From NCBI RefSeq assembly GCF_002813245.1, contig NZ_PHUF01000002.1:682001-746000 (forward strand): 64,000 bases of DNA, in the 5' to 3' direction. How positions within the stretch are numbered: position 1 is the stretch's first letter; the number at the start of each line of letters is the position of its first letter. This document shows, in pieces, positions 26,028 through 38,737 of this stretch. The notes beneath the pieces were generated by a model. It saw only the letters and a program-made list of their open reading frames with translations, searched no databases and was not told where the DNA came from. Source of the stretch: Novosphingobium kunmingense (GTDB taxonomy: Bacteria > Pseudomonadota > Alphaproteobacteria > Sphingomonadales > Sphingomonadaceae). The translations under genes were made by a program, and so were the position numbers.

Positions 26028-27425
26028 TTACTGCGCGGCCGGCGCGGCTGCCGTCTTGCTGTTGGCATAAGCCGTCCACAGCGCCGCCATCGGCTTGCGC
26101 GCGCCTTCGATCTTGGCGAAGGTCGCGATCGCCGCAGCGGTCTGCCCCATGTCAACCTGCGCGATGCCCAGGCGGGTCAGCGCGCGGGCGGTATCGATGC
26201 CCGGCTTGCCCAGCGCGATCTGGTACAGTTCGGCTGCCTTGGCCGGCTGGTCATAGCTGAGATAGGCGTCGGCCGCCGCCATCACGATAGTTGCCGTGGC
26301 GGCGCCGGCACGCGCATCGCGCTCCAGCCCGGCGAGCGACGCCTTGTCCGCGGCGACACGGCCCGACGCGATCGTCCGTGCCTCGCTCACGGTCTGGTCC
26401 GAGGCGGTCAGCTTGCCCGAAGCAACGCCGGCGTTGATGATCTTCATCACTTCGCCCGGCGAACGGCGGGGGTCGGCGGCCTGGATGTATTCGATGTAAT
26501 CGCGCGCTTCCATGTAGCTTTTGGTGCGATCCATCAGGCGCAGCAGGTCGATCATGTCCTGGGAGGGATAGCGGGCCAGGTCGCGCAGCACGGCGATCGA
26601 CAGGCCCCAGTTCTGCGTGGTCGGGTAACCGGCAACGAGGCGCGAGCCGAAGAACCCGGCCTGGTCGGCCAGCTTCGCCTGGTAGGCGACGACTTCGCCG
26701 CGGCGCAGCCAGTCCTCCGGCGCAGCCGCGCCCTTGGCGGTTACGGCCTTCTGCAGGATGGCGAGGCCTTCCGCAGCCTTGCCTTCACTGATGAAAGCTT
26801 CGGCCAGGAGACTGTCGATGTCGTTCTTGGCATAGCCGGCCGCCTGCGCAGCCGACAGCGCCGTGCGCGCGGCGGCATAGTCCCGCATGTCGTAGGACAG
26901 CGCGCCGACGAAGTAGTTGAATTCCGCCGCCTGCTCGGGAGGCAACTTGCCGCTTTCGACCGAGGCCGCAAGGCCGGTGCGCTGAAGCGAACGATCATCG
27001 CCAACCTTGCCCAGCGCAAAGGCGAGCTGGCCATAGATCATCTTGTCGTCAGGCGTGGTGCCGGCGGCGCGGAACTGTTCGAGCTGGGCCTTTTCGGCGC
27101 TGAGCAGATTGCCGAGCGCCGCCACAGCGGCGTCATAGCCGGTGCGGGCGGTATCACGCGCGGCCTTGGTCCGTGCGGCGTTGACCGCAGCGGCGGCCTG
27201 GGCGATCGCGGCCTTGGCCTGGATCACGTCGGGGCGCTTGGCGGCGTTGTCGATCGCGGCCTTGGTCGGGTTGTAGAGCGCTATGGCCGGCTTGCTCAGC
27301 GTGATCTTGGCCTGGGCGGGGGCGGCCTTTTCCTTCTCCTTGGCCACCGCGGGGCTGGCGCCCACGATCCCGAGAGCAAGAACTGCGCCGAGCGCCGTGC
27401 GGGTGAGATACGAACTGCGGAACAT
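26028..27425 (-). CDS. Exported Ala-rich TPR-like protein of unknown function
   Basis: The 465-residue product has a clear Sec signal peptide (MFRSSYLTRTALGAVLALGIVGASPAVA-K) and then an Ala-rich helical protein. Tetratricopeptide-like helix pairs are visible, for example around MIYGQLAFALGKVGDDRSLQR, NYFVGALSYDMRDYAAARTAL and the C-terminal AAELYQIALGKPGIDTARAL. A Lys/Ala segment follows the signal. The ATG at 27425 has AGGAG 9 bases upstream. It diverges from gyrA. It probably acts as a periplasmic scaffold, but no partner can be named from the context. Confidence 0.75.
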   Translation of the reverse strand: MFRSSYLTRTALGAVLALGIVGASPAVAKEKEKAAPAQAKITLSKPAIALYNPTKAAIDNAAKRPDVIQAKAAIAQAAAAVNAARTKAARDTARTGYDAAVAALGNLLSAEKAQLEQFRAAGTTPDDKMIYGQLAFALGKVGDDRSLQRTGLAASVESGKLPPEQAAEFNYFVGALSYDMRDYAAARTALSAAQAAGYAKNDIDSLLAEAFISEGKAAEGLAILQKAVTAKGAAAPEDWLRRGEVVAYQAKLADQAGFFGSRLVAGYPTTQNWGLSIAVLRDLARYPSQDMIDLLRLMDRTKSYMEARDYIEYIQAADPRRSPGEVMKIINAGVASGKLTASDQTVSEARTIASGRVAADKASLAGLERDARAGAATATIVMAAADAYLSYDQPAKAAELYQIALGKPGIDTARALTRLGIAQVDMGQTAAAIATFAKIEGARKPMAALWTAYANSKTAAAPAAQ

Positions 27426-27726
27426 CACAATCATCTCCTGTGCGGCGGCGTGGAAGGGCCCATTCCCCATCCTCTCGCAACCATGAACTTATCGAACGCC
27501 AAATGGCGGGGATTCGCCCGTTTGGCAACAGGCGGGCGCAGTAGGGTCGCAGCGGTGAACCACATTTGAATAACCCTTGGCCGCTTTGTTCAGATTTGCT
27601 GCGCGAGGTGTGGAAAACGGGACCGGAATCGGGCCCGCAGGCGCCGCCGCGCTGGCCTTCCCCGCCGCCTTGTCCTAGGGCGTCAACCACGAAACCCTTC
27701 CCGCTAACAACCGGCGATTTTTGCGC
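27426..27726. other. Divergent intergenic region, TPR protein / gyrA
   Basis: About 300 bases without a gene. It must hold both promoters. I see an imperfect inverted repeat near 27499-27535 (GCCAAATGGCGGG ... CCCGTTTGGC) but no clear -35/-10 pair. No small ORF with a ribosome-binding site is apparent. Confidence 0.5.
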
Positions 27727-30477
<2,751 letters not shown>

Positions 30478-30489
30478 CGCCGCGAACCT

Positions 30490-31434
30490 TCAAGGTTTGC
30501 GGTAGGAACGAATGGCGACGATCGCGGTGCCGACCAGTACCGCGCCCATGACGACGGTGGCGATGAGGAAGCCGGAGTGGCCTTCCTTGAACAGCGGCGT
30601 CTCGAAGTTCATGCCGAAGATGCCGGCAAGCGCGCCGATCACGCCGATGCCGATCGTGAAGAACGTCAGGGTGCGCAGCAGCCGGTTGGTGTCCTGCGCG
30701 ACGCGGGTGGCGTAAAGTTCGAAGCTTGCGACGACCGTATCGCGCAGGCGGGCCACTTCGTCTTCCAGGCGTTCGTAGCCGGCCTGCAGATGCTCGAGAT
30801 GGACCTTGTCGTCCGGTGCCATGTCGGGAAGGAAATCCGGACGTGTCAGCGCATGGATAACCGCCCGGTAGGCATCGACCAGCTCGCGCAGGCGCGAAAC
30901 CTGGCGGCGCAGTACAGCCATGACCTGGAGAGTGTTGGTGCGCTCGCGACTGGTCAGCACGCTTTCCTCAAGCCGGTCGATTTCCCGGTTGATTGCATGG
31001 ATCCGGTCGTGAACGCGGCTGAAATGCTCGGCGACGAGGGCTGCGGCCAGGGTCGTTCCGGTAAGGTTGCCCTTGGTCGTGTCGTTCGCCTCGTGGCGGA
31101 CCATCTCCTCGAAATCGATCGCCCTCCCCTCGCCGATCGAGCAGAGCCAATCCTGCCCGACGATAAGATTGAGAAGTTCCGTCTTCTCGGCATTTCGGGT
31201 GCTGAGGACCGGTATCGCGACGCAGAAGAAGGTCTCGTGAACGCGGACCCCGAAATCCTTCAACCGGCAGGTCGCGGCGCCCGCGTCGATCGCCTTGGGC
31301 AGCGTGAGCTTGCCAAACGCGGCCGGGGTGGCGTTGATCCACAACAGGCTGTCCGACGTGATCCGCAGACGCACCAGATCCTTTGGCTCAAGCGTGCGGT
31401 CATGACCCCTGGCCTTGTAGAACTGGATCTGCAT
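30490..31434 (-). CDS. corA: CorA-family divalent cation (Mg/Co) channel
   Basis: CorA channels are pentamers with a large cytoplasmic funnel. The 314-residue product has a long alpha/beta and helical N-terminal domain, then two C-terminal membrane helices, the first ending in the signature GMN (IFGMNFETP). A periplasmic loop, FKEGHSGF, links to the second helix. The ATG at 31434 is preceded by GTGGA. It converges on gyrA with a 12-base gap and no obvious terminator between them. Confidence 0.92.
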   Translation of the reverse strand: MQIQFYKARGHDRTLEPKDLVRLRITSDSLLWINATPAAFGKLTLPKAIDAGAATCRLKDFGVRVHETFFCVAIPVLSTRNAEKTELLNLIVGQDWLCSIGEGRAIDFEEMVRHEANDTTKGNLTGTTLAAALVAEHFSRVHDRIHAINREIDRLEESVLTSRERTNTLQVMAVLRRQVSRLRELVDAYRAVIHALTRPDFLPDMAPDDKVHLEHLQAGYERLEDEVARLRDTVVASFELYATRVAQDTNRLLRTLTFFTIGIGVIGALAGIFGMNFETPLFKEGHSGFLIATVVMGAVLVGTAIVAIRSYRKP

Positions 31435-31462
31435 AGTCCACGCGCCCTTCCCGATTGCGGCG

Positions 31463-32146
31463 CTATAACGCTTGGATCCCGTGCTTTGTTGCACCGCTGC
31501 GCCGGCGCAATTCGCCCACAACGCCCGTGCAGATGAGGAACTGGCCGAAGTAGTAGAGCGGCCAGATCAGCAGATTGGGGACGATGCTGTCCGCGAGGGG
31601 TCCCATCCGGGCAAAAATCAGCAGGTCCGAGACAGCGAACATCACCGCGCCCAGTCCCACCTGGTAGCGCGAGAACGAGCTGGTCCAGGCGCAGGCGACC
31701 ATGCCGGCAAGGGCGAGGCTGTAGAACGCAACCGGAAGCGCGGCACCGCGATCGGCCGGCAACAACCAGGCGATCACCGGGATCGCGACCAGCAGGACAA
31801 GGGCCAGTAGCCTCTGGCTGGCGGCAAGCGCGGTCCGGCGGTGGCGCAGGTAAAGCGCCATCGCGACCAGATGGCCGACAAGGAACGCGGCGGCGCCGGC
31901 TTCCATCCGGTATTCGATCAGGACATCGCCCAGCGCCCCGCAGGCCATGACAGCCGCGATAGTGCGCGAATCGTTGCCCCCGTGCCGCGCCAGCGCATAG
32001 ACCACGAGCAGCGCGACGCCCGCACCTTTGAGCAGCCACTCGAACAGGTCCGGCACGGCGCCGTTGCGGACAAAATAATAGGATATGGACGCGACCAGGC
32101 TGGCGACCAGCCAGGGCCGTTTTTGGATCAAGGCGCGCTTGGGCAT
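31463..32146 (-). CDS. YhhN/TMEM86-family membrane protein (lysoplasmalogenase-like)
   Basis: The 227-residue polytopic protein has about eight membrane segments and the family features [11 protein letters not shown] near the middle, [10 protein letters not shown] and the C-terminal [11 protein letters not shown]. Eukaryotic TMEM86 members hydrolyse the vinyl-ether bond of lysoplasmalogens, and the Asp residues in GDVLIE and SDLL are the likely catalytic ones. Aerobic proteobacteria rarely contain plasmalogens, so the substrate here is uncertain. The ATG at 32146 follows GGGGGGAA. It is upstream of corA on the same strand. Confidence 0.78.
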   Translation of the reverse strand: MPKRALIQKRPWLVASLVASISYYFVRNGAVPDLFEWLLKGAGVALLVVYALARHGGNDSRTIAAVMACGALGDVLIEYRMEAGAAAFLVGHLVAMALYLRHRRTALAASQRLLALVLLVAIPVIAWLLPADRGAALPVAFYSLALAGMVACAWTSSFSRYQVGLGAVMFAVSDLLIFARMGPLADSIVPNLLIWPLYYFGQFLICTGVVGELRRRSGATKHGIQAL

Positions 32147-32217
32147 GTCGGTTTGTTCCCCCCTTCCCGCCTGCTTGGCGTTGGAATCTGCCGCGCGCAA
32201 GGCTAGGCGGGCTGGCC

Positions 32218-33564
32218 ATGACTTACGACGTGCATATCATCGGTGGCGGCCTCGCCGGATCTGAAGCAGCCTGGCAACTGGCTCGGCGCGGCGCACGCGT
32301 GCGCCTTTCGGAAATGCGCGGCGGCGGCGACATGAGTCCGGCGCACCAGGGCACCGGCCTTGCAGAGCTGGTCTGCTCGAACAGCTTCCGCTCCGACGAC
32401 AGCGAAAAGAATGCTGTGGGCCTGCTTCACCACGAAATGCGCCAGCTCGATTCGCTGGTCATGGCAGCGGCCGCCGTAGCGCAGGTTCCGGCCGGATCGG
32501 CGCTGGCGGTCGATCGGGATGTGTTTTCGGGCGAGGTCGAAGCCGCGCTTGCTGCACAGCCGAGCCTTACGGTCGTGCGCGAAAGGATCGATACTCTGCC
32601 CGTCGCCGGCCTGACCATCGTCGCTACCGGACCGCTGACGGCGGCCAGCCTTGCACAAAGCATCGGCGGGGCAACCGGCGCGGAAAGCCTTGCCTTTTTC
32701 GATGCGATTGCGCCGATCGTCTATCGCGACACAATCGACATGGACGTGTGCTGGATGGCGAGCCGCTGGGACAAGGGCGAGACCAAGGACTACATCAACT
32801 GTCCCATGACGCGTGAGCAGTACCTCGCCTTCCGCGACGGGTTGCTGACCGGCGACAAGACCGAATTCCGCGAATGGGAAGCCAACACCCCCTATTTCGA
32901 GGGCTGCATGCCAATCGAGGTCATGGCCGAGCGCGGCGAGGACACCCTGCGCTTCGGGCCGATGAAGCCGGTCGGCCTCGACAATCCGCACGAAGCGACC
33001 GAGCAGTTTCCCAAAGGCCGCTGGCCCTATGCGGTGGTCCAGCTGCGCCAGGACAACAAGCTCGGCACCCTGTGGAACATGGTCGGCTTCCAGACCAAGC
33101 TGAAACACGCCGAACAGGTCAGGCTGTTCCGCACCATTCCGGGGCTGGAAAACGCCGAATTCGCCCGGCTCGGCGGTCTGCACCGCAACACCTTCCTCAA
33201 TTCGCCGCAATTGCTCGATCGCCAGCTGCGCCTTAAATCCGCGCCGCACATCCGCTTTGCCGGTCAGATCACCGGCTGCGAAGGCTACGTCGAAAGCGCC
33301 GCAGTCGGCCTGATGGCCGGCCTGATGACCGCAGCCGAGATTGCGGGCGAAGAATGGACCGCCTTGCCGCGCACCACCGCCATGGGCGCGCTGCTGGCGC
33401 ACATAACGGGCGATGCCGAGGCGGACAGCTACCAACCGATGAATGTCAATTTCGGTCTGTTTCCGCCGGTTCCGGCCGAGGTGAAAAAGAAAGTCCGCAA
33501 GGAAGCCTATACCGCGCGGGCCAAGGCCGACCTTGCCGAATGGAAGGCGGCTGCAGGCACCTGA
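32218..33564 (+). CDS. trmFO: tRNA U54 methyltransferase, folate/FAD-dependent
   Basis: TrmFO forms ribothymidine at position 54 of the tRNA T-loop using methylene-tetrahydrofolate and FADH2. The 448-residue product has the FAD-binding [16 protein letters not shown], the family segment [14 protein letters not shown], and [20 protein letters not shown] with the catalytic-type Cys. The length is normal. Its TGA directly abuts the stop of the convergent EF-hand gene, forming TGATCA. Confidence 0.95.
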   Translation: MTYDVHIIGGGLAGSEAAWQLARRGARVRLSEMRGGGDMSPAHQGTGLAELVCSNSFRSDDSEKNAVGLLHHEMRQLDSLVMAAAAVAQVPAGSALAVDRDVFSGEVEAALAAQPSLTVVRERIDTLPVAGLTIVATGPLTAASLAQSIGGATGAESLAFFDAIAPIVYRDTIDMDVCWMASRWDKGETKDYINCPMTREQYLAFRDGLLTGDKTEFREWEANTPYFEGCMPIEVMAERGEDTLRFGPMKPVGLDNPHEATEQFPKGRWPYAVVQLRQDNKLGTLWNMVGFQTKLKHAEQVRLFRTIPGLENAEFARLGGLHRNTFLNSPQLLDRQLRLKSAPHIRFAGQITGCEGYVESAAVGLMAGLMTAAEIAGEEWTALPRTTAMGALLAHITGDAEADSYQPMNVNFGLFPPVPAEVKKKVRKEAYTARAKADLAEWKAAAGT

Positions 33565-34041
33565 TCAGCACTTGCAGGCCGGCTTCTTTACCGGTTTGGG
33601 CTTGGTCGCCGCGAATTCCGCGCGGGTCAATTGTGCGTCGCCGTTGGCATCGGCCTTCTTGAAGCGATTCGACGTCGCAACCGCCCACTCCTCGAACGAA
33701 AGCAGGTTGTTGCGATCGCTGTCGAGCTTGCGGAACGCCGCCACCCGTGGCGCAAGCGCCTCGCCCCGGGCAATCAGGTTGTCCCGGTTACCGTCGAGCC
33801 GATTGAAGCGCTTCTCCTCGCGCGTTGTTTCGTTGACCTCGGGCAGCCTTGCGCCGCGCAGCCCCGCGCCGTCCTCCTCCGGAATCTCCTCGATCTCGCC
33901 AGCATCGCCGCTGGCCTCGCTCCCGGCTGGCTGGGGCATCGGCGGGGCGGCGGCTTCGGTTGCGGCGCGGCCCTGCCACCAAAACAGGCCCGACGCGGCA
34001 AGCAGCAGGGCAGACACAGCGCCAAGCACAATCCGGTTCAT
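33565..34041 (-). CDS. Exported/anchored EF-hand calcium-binding protein
   Basis: The 158-residue product has an N-terminal hydrophobic segment (IVLGAVSALLLAASGLFWW) serving as a signal or anchor, an acidic Pro/Glu/Gly region, then three EF-hand-like loops: LDGNRDNLIARGE, LDSDRNNLLSFEE and ADANGDAQLTRAE. The third is the closest to a canonical calcium loop. It ends KKPACKC, two cysteines at the C-terminus. It probably acts as a periplasmic calcium-binding or structural protein. It lies directly downstream of the squalene-synthase-like gene. Confidence 0.8.
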   Translation of the reverse strand: MNRIVLGAVSALLLAASGLFWWQGRAATEAAAPPMPQPAGSEASGDAGEIEEIPEEDGAGLRGARLPEVNETTREEKRFNRLDGNRDNLIARGEALAPRVAAFRKLDSDRNNLLSFEEWAVATSNRFKKADANGDAQLTRAEFAATKPKPVKKPACKC

Positions 34042-34082
34042 TGTCGAGCGATTCCCGTCGGTTGCAAGCCTGGAAACATAGT

Positions 34083-34715
34083 CTAAACGCCCAGCAAGCC
34101 AACCCTTGCCGCAACCAAAAGTGTTGCCGGCCCGCCTTGCGACCCAGCCCGTCCCCGAGAACGACGGGCGAGCGCGTGAAGGATCGCCAGCGGCCGCAGA
34201 GGGCGGGACACGCGCGGGCGGCGCCAATCGGCACGCTCTGCCAGATCCTGTGCCAGGGCGCCGTGCGGCGATGGCATGCGCGACATGTCGGCAAGGGCCC
34301 AGGCCATGGCGGCAGGGCCGGCATCGGCATCGCCCGTCCCGCCCAGCCCCGTGATCCAGCCAGCTCTCGCAGCCGCAATGTGTTCAAGCGGTTCGGCATG
34401 CTGGCCATCGGCATCGAGAAGGACCTCTTCCCACGCGTCGACCAGCGCAGACAAAGCCCGACGGCTGACTTGCGAGGCATGGATCAGTCTGAGCAGCGGC
34501 TCGCCGCCCGGCGGCGCATCCGCAGCCAGGCGATCGCGCCACCACGCCAGGCGGATCTGCCCCAGCATCGTCTCGCGCGACGACAGGACGATCCGTGCGA
34601 GCCGCACATCGAGTGCCAGACCGGCAGTCCAGCCACCTCTGGACACACTCGGCGCATAGGCGAGCGCAAGGCGCTGCTCGACCGGAAGCGTGTCGAGGAT
34701 CGATGTGTCGTTCAT
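34083..34715 (-). CDS. Squalene/phytoene-synthase-like protein, short form
   Basis: The 210-residue product shows the family segment MLGQIRLAWWRDRL and an all-helical composition, but is about 70 residues shorter than true squalene or phytoene synthases. I do not find the paired Asp-rich DxxxD motifs. It therefore resembles the non-catalytic relatives (NDUFAF6-like, linked to respiratory complex I assembly) more than a carotenoid enzyme. No carotenoid genes are adjacent. The start at 34715 is an ATG; an ATG eight codons earlier exists. Confidence 0.65.
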   Translation of the reverse strand: MNDTSILDTLPVEQRLALAYAPSVSRGGWTAGLALDVRLARIVLSSRETMLGQIRLAWWRDRLAADAPPGGEPLLRLIHASQVSRRALSALVDAWEEVLLDADGQHAEPLEHIAAARAGWITGLGGTGDADAGPAAMAWALADMSRMPSPHGALAQDLAERADWRRPRVSRPLRPLAILHALARRSRGRAGSQGGPATLLVAARVGLLGV

Positions 34716-34854
34716 TCGCGCCTCATACAGCCCGAACACAGGCCCGCAAACGGGGCTCCGCTAAACGGTTGTTAACCTTGCTCCTTCAAGGACGGAAAAC
34801 CGTGATGCCCTATTCGCGTCATGTTGAATGGCCAATTTTGCATTCGGGGGCACG

Positions 34855-36438
34855 ATGCTGAACAGTTTCAAGCGATCGATGGAGCGCCTCAAGCGGCAGA
34901 CCAGCGGCAACGCCACCATGCTCGTGGCGGCCGGGCTGCCTGCGCTGATCGGTGCTGCCGGCCTCGGCGTGGACACCGCGCAATGGTACATGTGGAAACG
35001 CGAGATGCAGTATGCCGCGGATCAGGCCGCCCTCGCCGGGGCCTGGTCGCTGGTCGGCGGAAGCCAGGGAACGTCCTATGTCACGCGCGCGAAACAGGAG
35101 CTGAGCGCAAACCTTCAGCAAGTCACTTTCGCCGGAACGCCGACGGTCAACACGGCCAAGTGGTTGGGCAGTTCGGTCGACAACAGCGTCGTTGTCAGTT
35201 TCAGCGCCAGCAAGAAGCTGCCCTTCAGCTCGTTCCTGACTCAGAAGGGCGTGACGATCTCGGCCCGGGCCCAGGCCGTCTACCAGCAGGGGCGTTCTTT
35301 CACGTCATGCCTTATCGCGGTCGATCCTGAAACGCGCGGTGCGATCACCATCGGCGGCAACGCCTACATCGTCACCGGCTGCGGCGCAGCGGCGCTATCG
35401 GATAACGAGGAATCGGTCATCAAGAACGGCAATGCCGTGTTCGAAGTGGGCTGGATCGTCTCGCAGGGCGGGATCGACAGCGATTTCGACGACGGCAAGA
35501 CCGAACTGTGGGAAAACCAGACCGACCTAAGCGATCCCTTCGCAAAGTTGACGCCCCCGGACAATCCGACTCCGCAAACGTTGACCTGCACGACCGGGAG
35601 CACGGTCTACACCGCGGCCGTCACGGTCACGACGGACCGCTATTCGCAGGTGATGACCAGCACCAACGGTAACTCGTGGAAGACCAGCGGAAGCCGCGTG
35701 TTGTTGACCCATGCGACCGACACGAGGCAGATCGAGGTCGCCAAGCAGGCGCGCGTCGGCCAGAAGGTGATCGACAACAACTCGACCGAAATGGGCACCG
35801 TCACGCTCACCAAGTCGGGTTACACCCGGACCGACATCATCACGGTCGAAGTCGGGACGATCGCCTCGATCGCCGAAAAGACCCTGGTTGGCGGCGCCTA
35901 TCCGAAGCCGGGCACATATTCAGGTTTCCAGATCTCGTGCGACACCACGATGGCCAAGGGGGTCTACGTGATCGACGGCGGCGTTCTGTCGATCAACGCC
36001 ACCAACAAGCTGATCGGCGATGGCGTCATGTTCGTTCTGAAGAACGGCGCAGGCATCCGCATCAACGGCAGCTCCAACGTGTTCCTGCGCCCGATGACCT
36101 ACGAAGAAATGGTCGCACCCGAATACGGCAACATGTCGGGCACACAGGCCACCGCGCTCAAGGACATGCTGATCTTCGAAGACCGCAATTCCGTCGGTGA
36201 CGACAATGACAAGATCAACGGTACGGCCGGCATGGTCATCAACGGCACCGTCTACCTGCCGAAGAGCAAGCTGACCTTCGATGGCACTACTACGGTGACA
36301 TTGGGCTGCTTCGTCATCGCCGCCGCCCAAATCGTCATCGAAGGCACGGCCCACATGGAGCGCTTCTGCGCGACGACGGACGATACCGGCGGCGTCGTGG
36401 TCGGCGGATCGACCGATACGGTCAGGCTGGTCAAATGA
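34855..36438 (+). CDS. TadG/TadE-like protein with large extracytoplasmic beta-rich region
   Basis: The N-terminus is the Tad-associated type (SGNATMLVAAGLPALIGAAGLGVDTAQWY, then KREMQYAADQAALAGA): one membrane helix followed by the pseudopilin-like helix. The remaining 400 residues are Thr/Gly/Asn-rich with repeated hydrophobic turns such as GVYVIDGGVLSIN, GVMFVLKNGAGIRING and GMVINGTVYLPKSK, suggesting a beta-solenoid. I see no von Willebrand A domain, which many TadG proteins have. ATG 34855 is chosen because GGGGGC precedes it; ATG 34828 lacks a site. The product is 527 residues. It overlaps the next gene by ATGA. Confidence 0.78.
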   Translation: MLNSFKRSMERLKRQTSGNATMLVAAGLPALIGAAGLGVDTAQWYMWKREMQYAADQAALAGAWSLVGGSQGTSYVTRAKQELSANLQQVTFAGTPTVNTAKWLGSSVDNSVVVSFSASKKLPFSSFLTQKGVTISARAQAVYQQGRSFTSCLIAVDPETRGAITIGGNAYIVTGCGAAALSDNEESVIKNGNAVFEVGWIVSQGGIDSDFDDGKTELWENQTDLSDPFAKLTPPDNPTPQTLTCTTGSTVYTAAVTVTTDRYSQVMTSTNGNSWKTSGSRVLLTHATDTRQIEVAKQARVGQKVIDNNSTEMGTVTLTKSGYTRTDIITVEVGTIASIAEKTLVGGAYPKPGTYSGFQISCDTTMAKGVYVIDGGVLSINATNKLIGDGVMFVLKNGAGIRINGSSNVFLRPMTYEEMVAPEYGNMSGTQATALKDMLIFEDRNSVGDDNDKINGTAGMVINGTVYLPKSKLTFDGTTTVTLGCFVIAAAQIVIEGTAHMERFCATTDDTGGVVVGGSTDTVRLVK

Positions 36439-36887
36439 TCAGCCTCCTTGCCCGCCTTCTCCGTGACAACGCCGGAACGGCCGTCGTCGAAACGGCGCTT
36501 GTCACCCCTGCCCTGTTGTTGATGAGCCTTGGCACCTACCAGGTCAGCCAGGTCGTCGCGCGTCAGCACGAGCTTCAATCGGGCGCCGACCAGGCGATGT
36601 CGATCGCTCTTGCCGGCTGGTCGGACAACACGACGCAGATCGACGCCATGCGCGCGGTGATCAAGCGTTCAACCGGGGTTTCCGATGACAAGATCACCAT
36701 CGAGCGCATCTTCCGCTGCAACGAGGACCCGGACTACGTGACCGACAAGGCCACATGCCCGGCGGACGCAATCATAGCGACCTTCCTCAAGTTGAAGCTA
36801 AATGACACCTACAATCCCACCTGGACCAAGATGGGCGTCGGCAAGCCGATCAACCTTGGCGTTACGCGCATGGTGCAGGTCTCATGA
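36435..36887 (+). CDS. TadE-like pseudopilin
   Basis: The 150-residue product begins with a basic stretch and the TadE hallmark AGTAVVETALVTPALLLMSLGTYQVSQ: a hydrophobic helix with the conserved Glu. Such minor pseudopilins assist Flp pilus assembly or export. The C-terminal domain has a Cys pair (FRCNEDPDYVTDKATCP), probably a disulfide. It is coupled to both neighbours by 4-base overlaps. Confidence 0.82.
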   Translation: MISLLARLLRDNAGTAVVETALVTPALLLMSLGTYQVSQVVARQHELQSGADQAMSIALAGWSDNTTQIDAMRAVIKRSTGVSDDKITIERIFRCNEDPDYVTDKATCPADAIIATFLKLKLNDTYNPTWTKMGVGKPINLGVTRMVQVS

Positions 36888-37324
36888 TCGCGATGCTCCT
36901 CAAACGCATCGCGAGGCGGAGCGACGGGTCCGCTTTGGTCGAGTTCGCGCTCGTTGCGCCCTTGCTGATCACCATGGTGCTGGGCGTCATTCAGGCCGGC
37001 CTGTGGATGAGCGCCTACAACTCGGTGCGGTCGGCGGCCAATGACACCGGGCGATGGACCACGGTGGAATACCAGAATGGCAACCGCAGGACGAACAGCG
37101 AGATAGCCATCGAAGCGCGCCGCCGCGCGACGACCGCCCCCTATGGGCTCCTCGGTTCGGGCGTGACCGTCTATGTGTCGGATTCCGCAACGCAGTCGAT
37201 TTCGAAGGTGACCGAAAAGTCGCTGCGGATCGTCTACCAGATGCCCAACGTGATGGGCTTTGCCAGCATCGGCGCGATCAAGATCGAACATACGCGGCCG
37301 TTGTTCGTCAAGGAATCGATCTAG
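36884..37324 (+). CDS. TadE/TadF-like pseudopilin
   Basis: The 146-residue product has the same architecture as its upstream neighbour: RRSDGSALVEFALVAPLLITMVLGVIQAGLWM is the TadE helix with its Glu, followed by a small soluble domain ending IGAIKIEHTRPLFVKESI. It is the last gene of the three-gene set and is followed by a strong terminator. No secretion ATPase, secretin or pilin gene lies next to it. Confidence 0.82.
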   Translation: MIAMLLKRIARRSDGSALVEFALVAPLLITMVLGVIQAGLWMSAYNSVRSAANDTGRWTTVEYQNGNRRTNSEIAIEARRRATTAPYGLLGSGVTVYVSDSATQSISKVTEKSLRIVYQMPNVMGFASIGAIKIEHTRPLFVKESI

Positions 37325-37347
37325 CTCGCACAGCATGGCTGAATACA

Positions 37348-37386
37348 GGCCCCGGGCGCCAAGCGCGCACCGGGGCCCGTCCGTTT
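37348..37386 (+). terminator. Rho-independent terminator after the TadE genes
   Basis: GGCCCCGG (37348-37355) pairs perfectly with CCGGGGCC (37370-37377), followed by CGTCCGTTTTC. It ends 1 base before the convergent pdhB stop. Confidence 0.8.
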
Positions 37387-38736
37387 TCAGCGATAGCAAA
37401 CCTTGCGGACGGCTTCCGCAATCCGGGCGGCATCGATGATCGCCGCCTTTTCGAGGTTCGCGGCATAGGGCAACGGCACGTCTTCGTTGCAGACCCGCAG
37501 GACCGGCGCATCGAGGTGATCGAAACCCTCTTCCATGCAGATCGCCTGGACTTCCGAGGCGATCGAGCAGACCGGCCAGCCTTCCTCGGCGATGACGAGG
37601 CGGTTGGTCTTGGCCAGCGAAGCGAGGATCGCCGCCTTGTCGAGCGGGCGCAGGGTGCGCAGGTCGATAACCTCGGCGTCGATGCCTTCTCCGGCGAGAG
37701 CCTCGGCCGCGTCCAGCGCCATGCCGACCCCGATCGAGTAGCTGACGATGGTCACGTCGCTGCCTTCACGCATGGTCCGGGCCTTGCCGATGGGCAGGAC
37801 GTGGTCGTCCAGTTCGGGCAGTTCGAAGCTGCGGCCGTAGACCAACTCGTTTTCGAGGAATACGACCGGATCTTCGCTGCGGATCGCGGCCTTCATCAGG
37901 CCCTTCGCGTCCGATGCGTCGTAAGGGGCAATCACGATCAGGCCGGGCACACTGGCATACCAGGGACCGTAATTCTGGCTGTGCTGCGCGCCGACCCGGC
38001 TCGCCGCGCCGTTGGGACCGCGAAACACGACCGGGCAGCGCATTTGGCCGCCCGACATGTAGTTGGTCTTGGCGGCCGAATTGATGATGTGGTCGATCGC
38101 CTGCATCGCGAAGTTGAAGGTCATGAACTCGACGATCGGACGAAGCCCGCCCATTGCCGCGCCGGTGCCGATCCCGGCAAAGCCGTATTCGGTGATCGGC
38201 GTGTCGATTACCCGCTTGGGGCCAAATTCATCGAGCAGGCCTTGGGTCACCTTGTAGGCCCCCTGGTATTCGGCCACTTCCTCACCCATGACGAAGACGC
38301 GGTCGTCGCGGCGCATTTCCTCGGCCATGGCGTCGCGCAACGCTTCACGCACGGTCGACATCTTCATGTTGGTGCCTGCGGGGACTGCCGGATCGGCCTT
38401 GCGCAGCGCCGGCGCCGGTCGCGCCGCTGCGGCAGGCGCAGGAGCTTCGGCGGCAGGGACGGCTTCGGTCTTGGCCGCAAGCGTCGGGGCAGCTTCGCCC
38501 TCGCCGATCGTGGCGATCACGGTGCCGACCTTCACGCCTTCGGTCCCCTCCGGAATAAGGATCGCACCGATCTTGCCTTCGTCGACGGCTTCGAATTCCA
38601 TCGTCGCCTTGTCCGTCTCGATTTCGGCGAGGATATCGCCCGAGCGAACCTCGTCGCCTTCCTTGACCAGCCATTTGGCCAGCGTCCCTTCTTCCATGGT
38701 CGGGGACAGCGCGGGCATCTTGAGTTCGATGGTCAT
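37387..38736 (-). CDS. pdhB: Pyruvate dehydrogenase E1 beta with N-terminal lipoyl domain
   Basis: This is the beta subunit of the heterotetrameric E1. The 449-residue product begins with a full lipoyl domain (about 1-78; lipoylated Lys in [12 protein letters not shown]), an Ala/Pro linker, and then the transketolase-type domain (from about [30 protein letters not shown]-terminal domain with [10 protein letters not shown]). The lipoyl extension is characteristic of alphaproteobacteria. The ATG lies 1 base after the pdhA stop. Confidence 0.96.
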   Translation of the reverse strand: MTIELKMPALSPTMEEGTLAKWLVKEGDEVRSGDILAEIETDKATMEFEAVDEGKIGAILIPEGTEGVKVGTVIATIGEGEAAPTLAAKTEAVPAAEAPAPAAAARPAPALRKADPAVPAGTNMKMSTVREALRDAMAEEMRRDDRVFVMGEEVAEYQGAYKVTQGLLDEFGPKRVIDTPITEYGFAGIGTGAAMGGLRPIVEFMTFNFAMQAIDHIINSAAKTNYMSGGQMRCPVVFRGPNGAASRVGAQHSQNYGPWYASVPGLIVIAPYDASDAKGLMKAAIRSEDPVVFLENELVYGRSFELPELDDHVLPIGKARTMREGSDVTIVSYSIGVGMALDAAEALAGEGIDAEVIDLRTLRPLDKAAILASLAKTNRLVIAEEGWPVCSIASEVQAICMEEGFDHLDAPVLRVCNEDVPLPYAANLEKAAIIDAARIAEAVRKVCYR

Positions 38737-38737
38737 C

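Noticed and set aside
25923..27569. 548-codon plus-strand frame opposite the TPR protein gene
   Set aside because: Arg/Gly/His-rich composition typical of a shadow frame; the opposite strand encodes a signal peptide, a good ribosome-binding site and TPR-like helices.
31495..31520. TTGCACC...GGCGCAA as an NtrC site
   Set aside because: It lies at the end of the YhhN-family coding region, has unequal halves and is not near a promoter.
34083..34715. Carotenoid phytoene synthase
   Set aside because: The protein is too short and lacks the paired Asp-rich motifs, and no carotenoid genes are adjacent.
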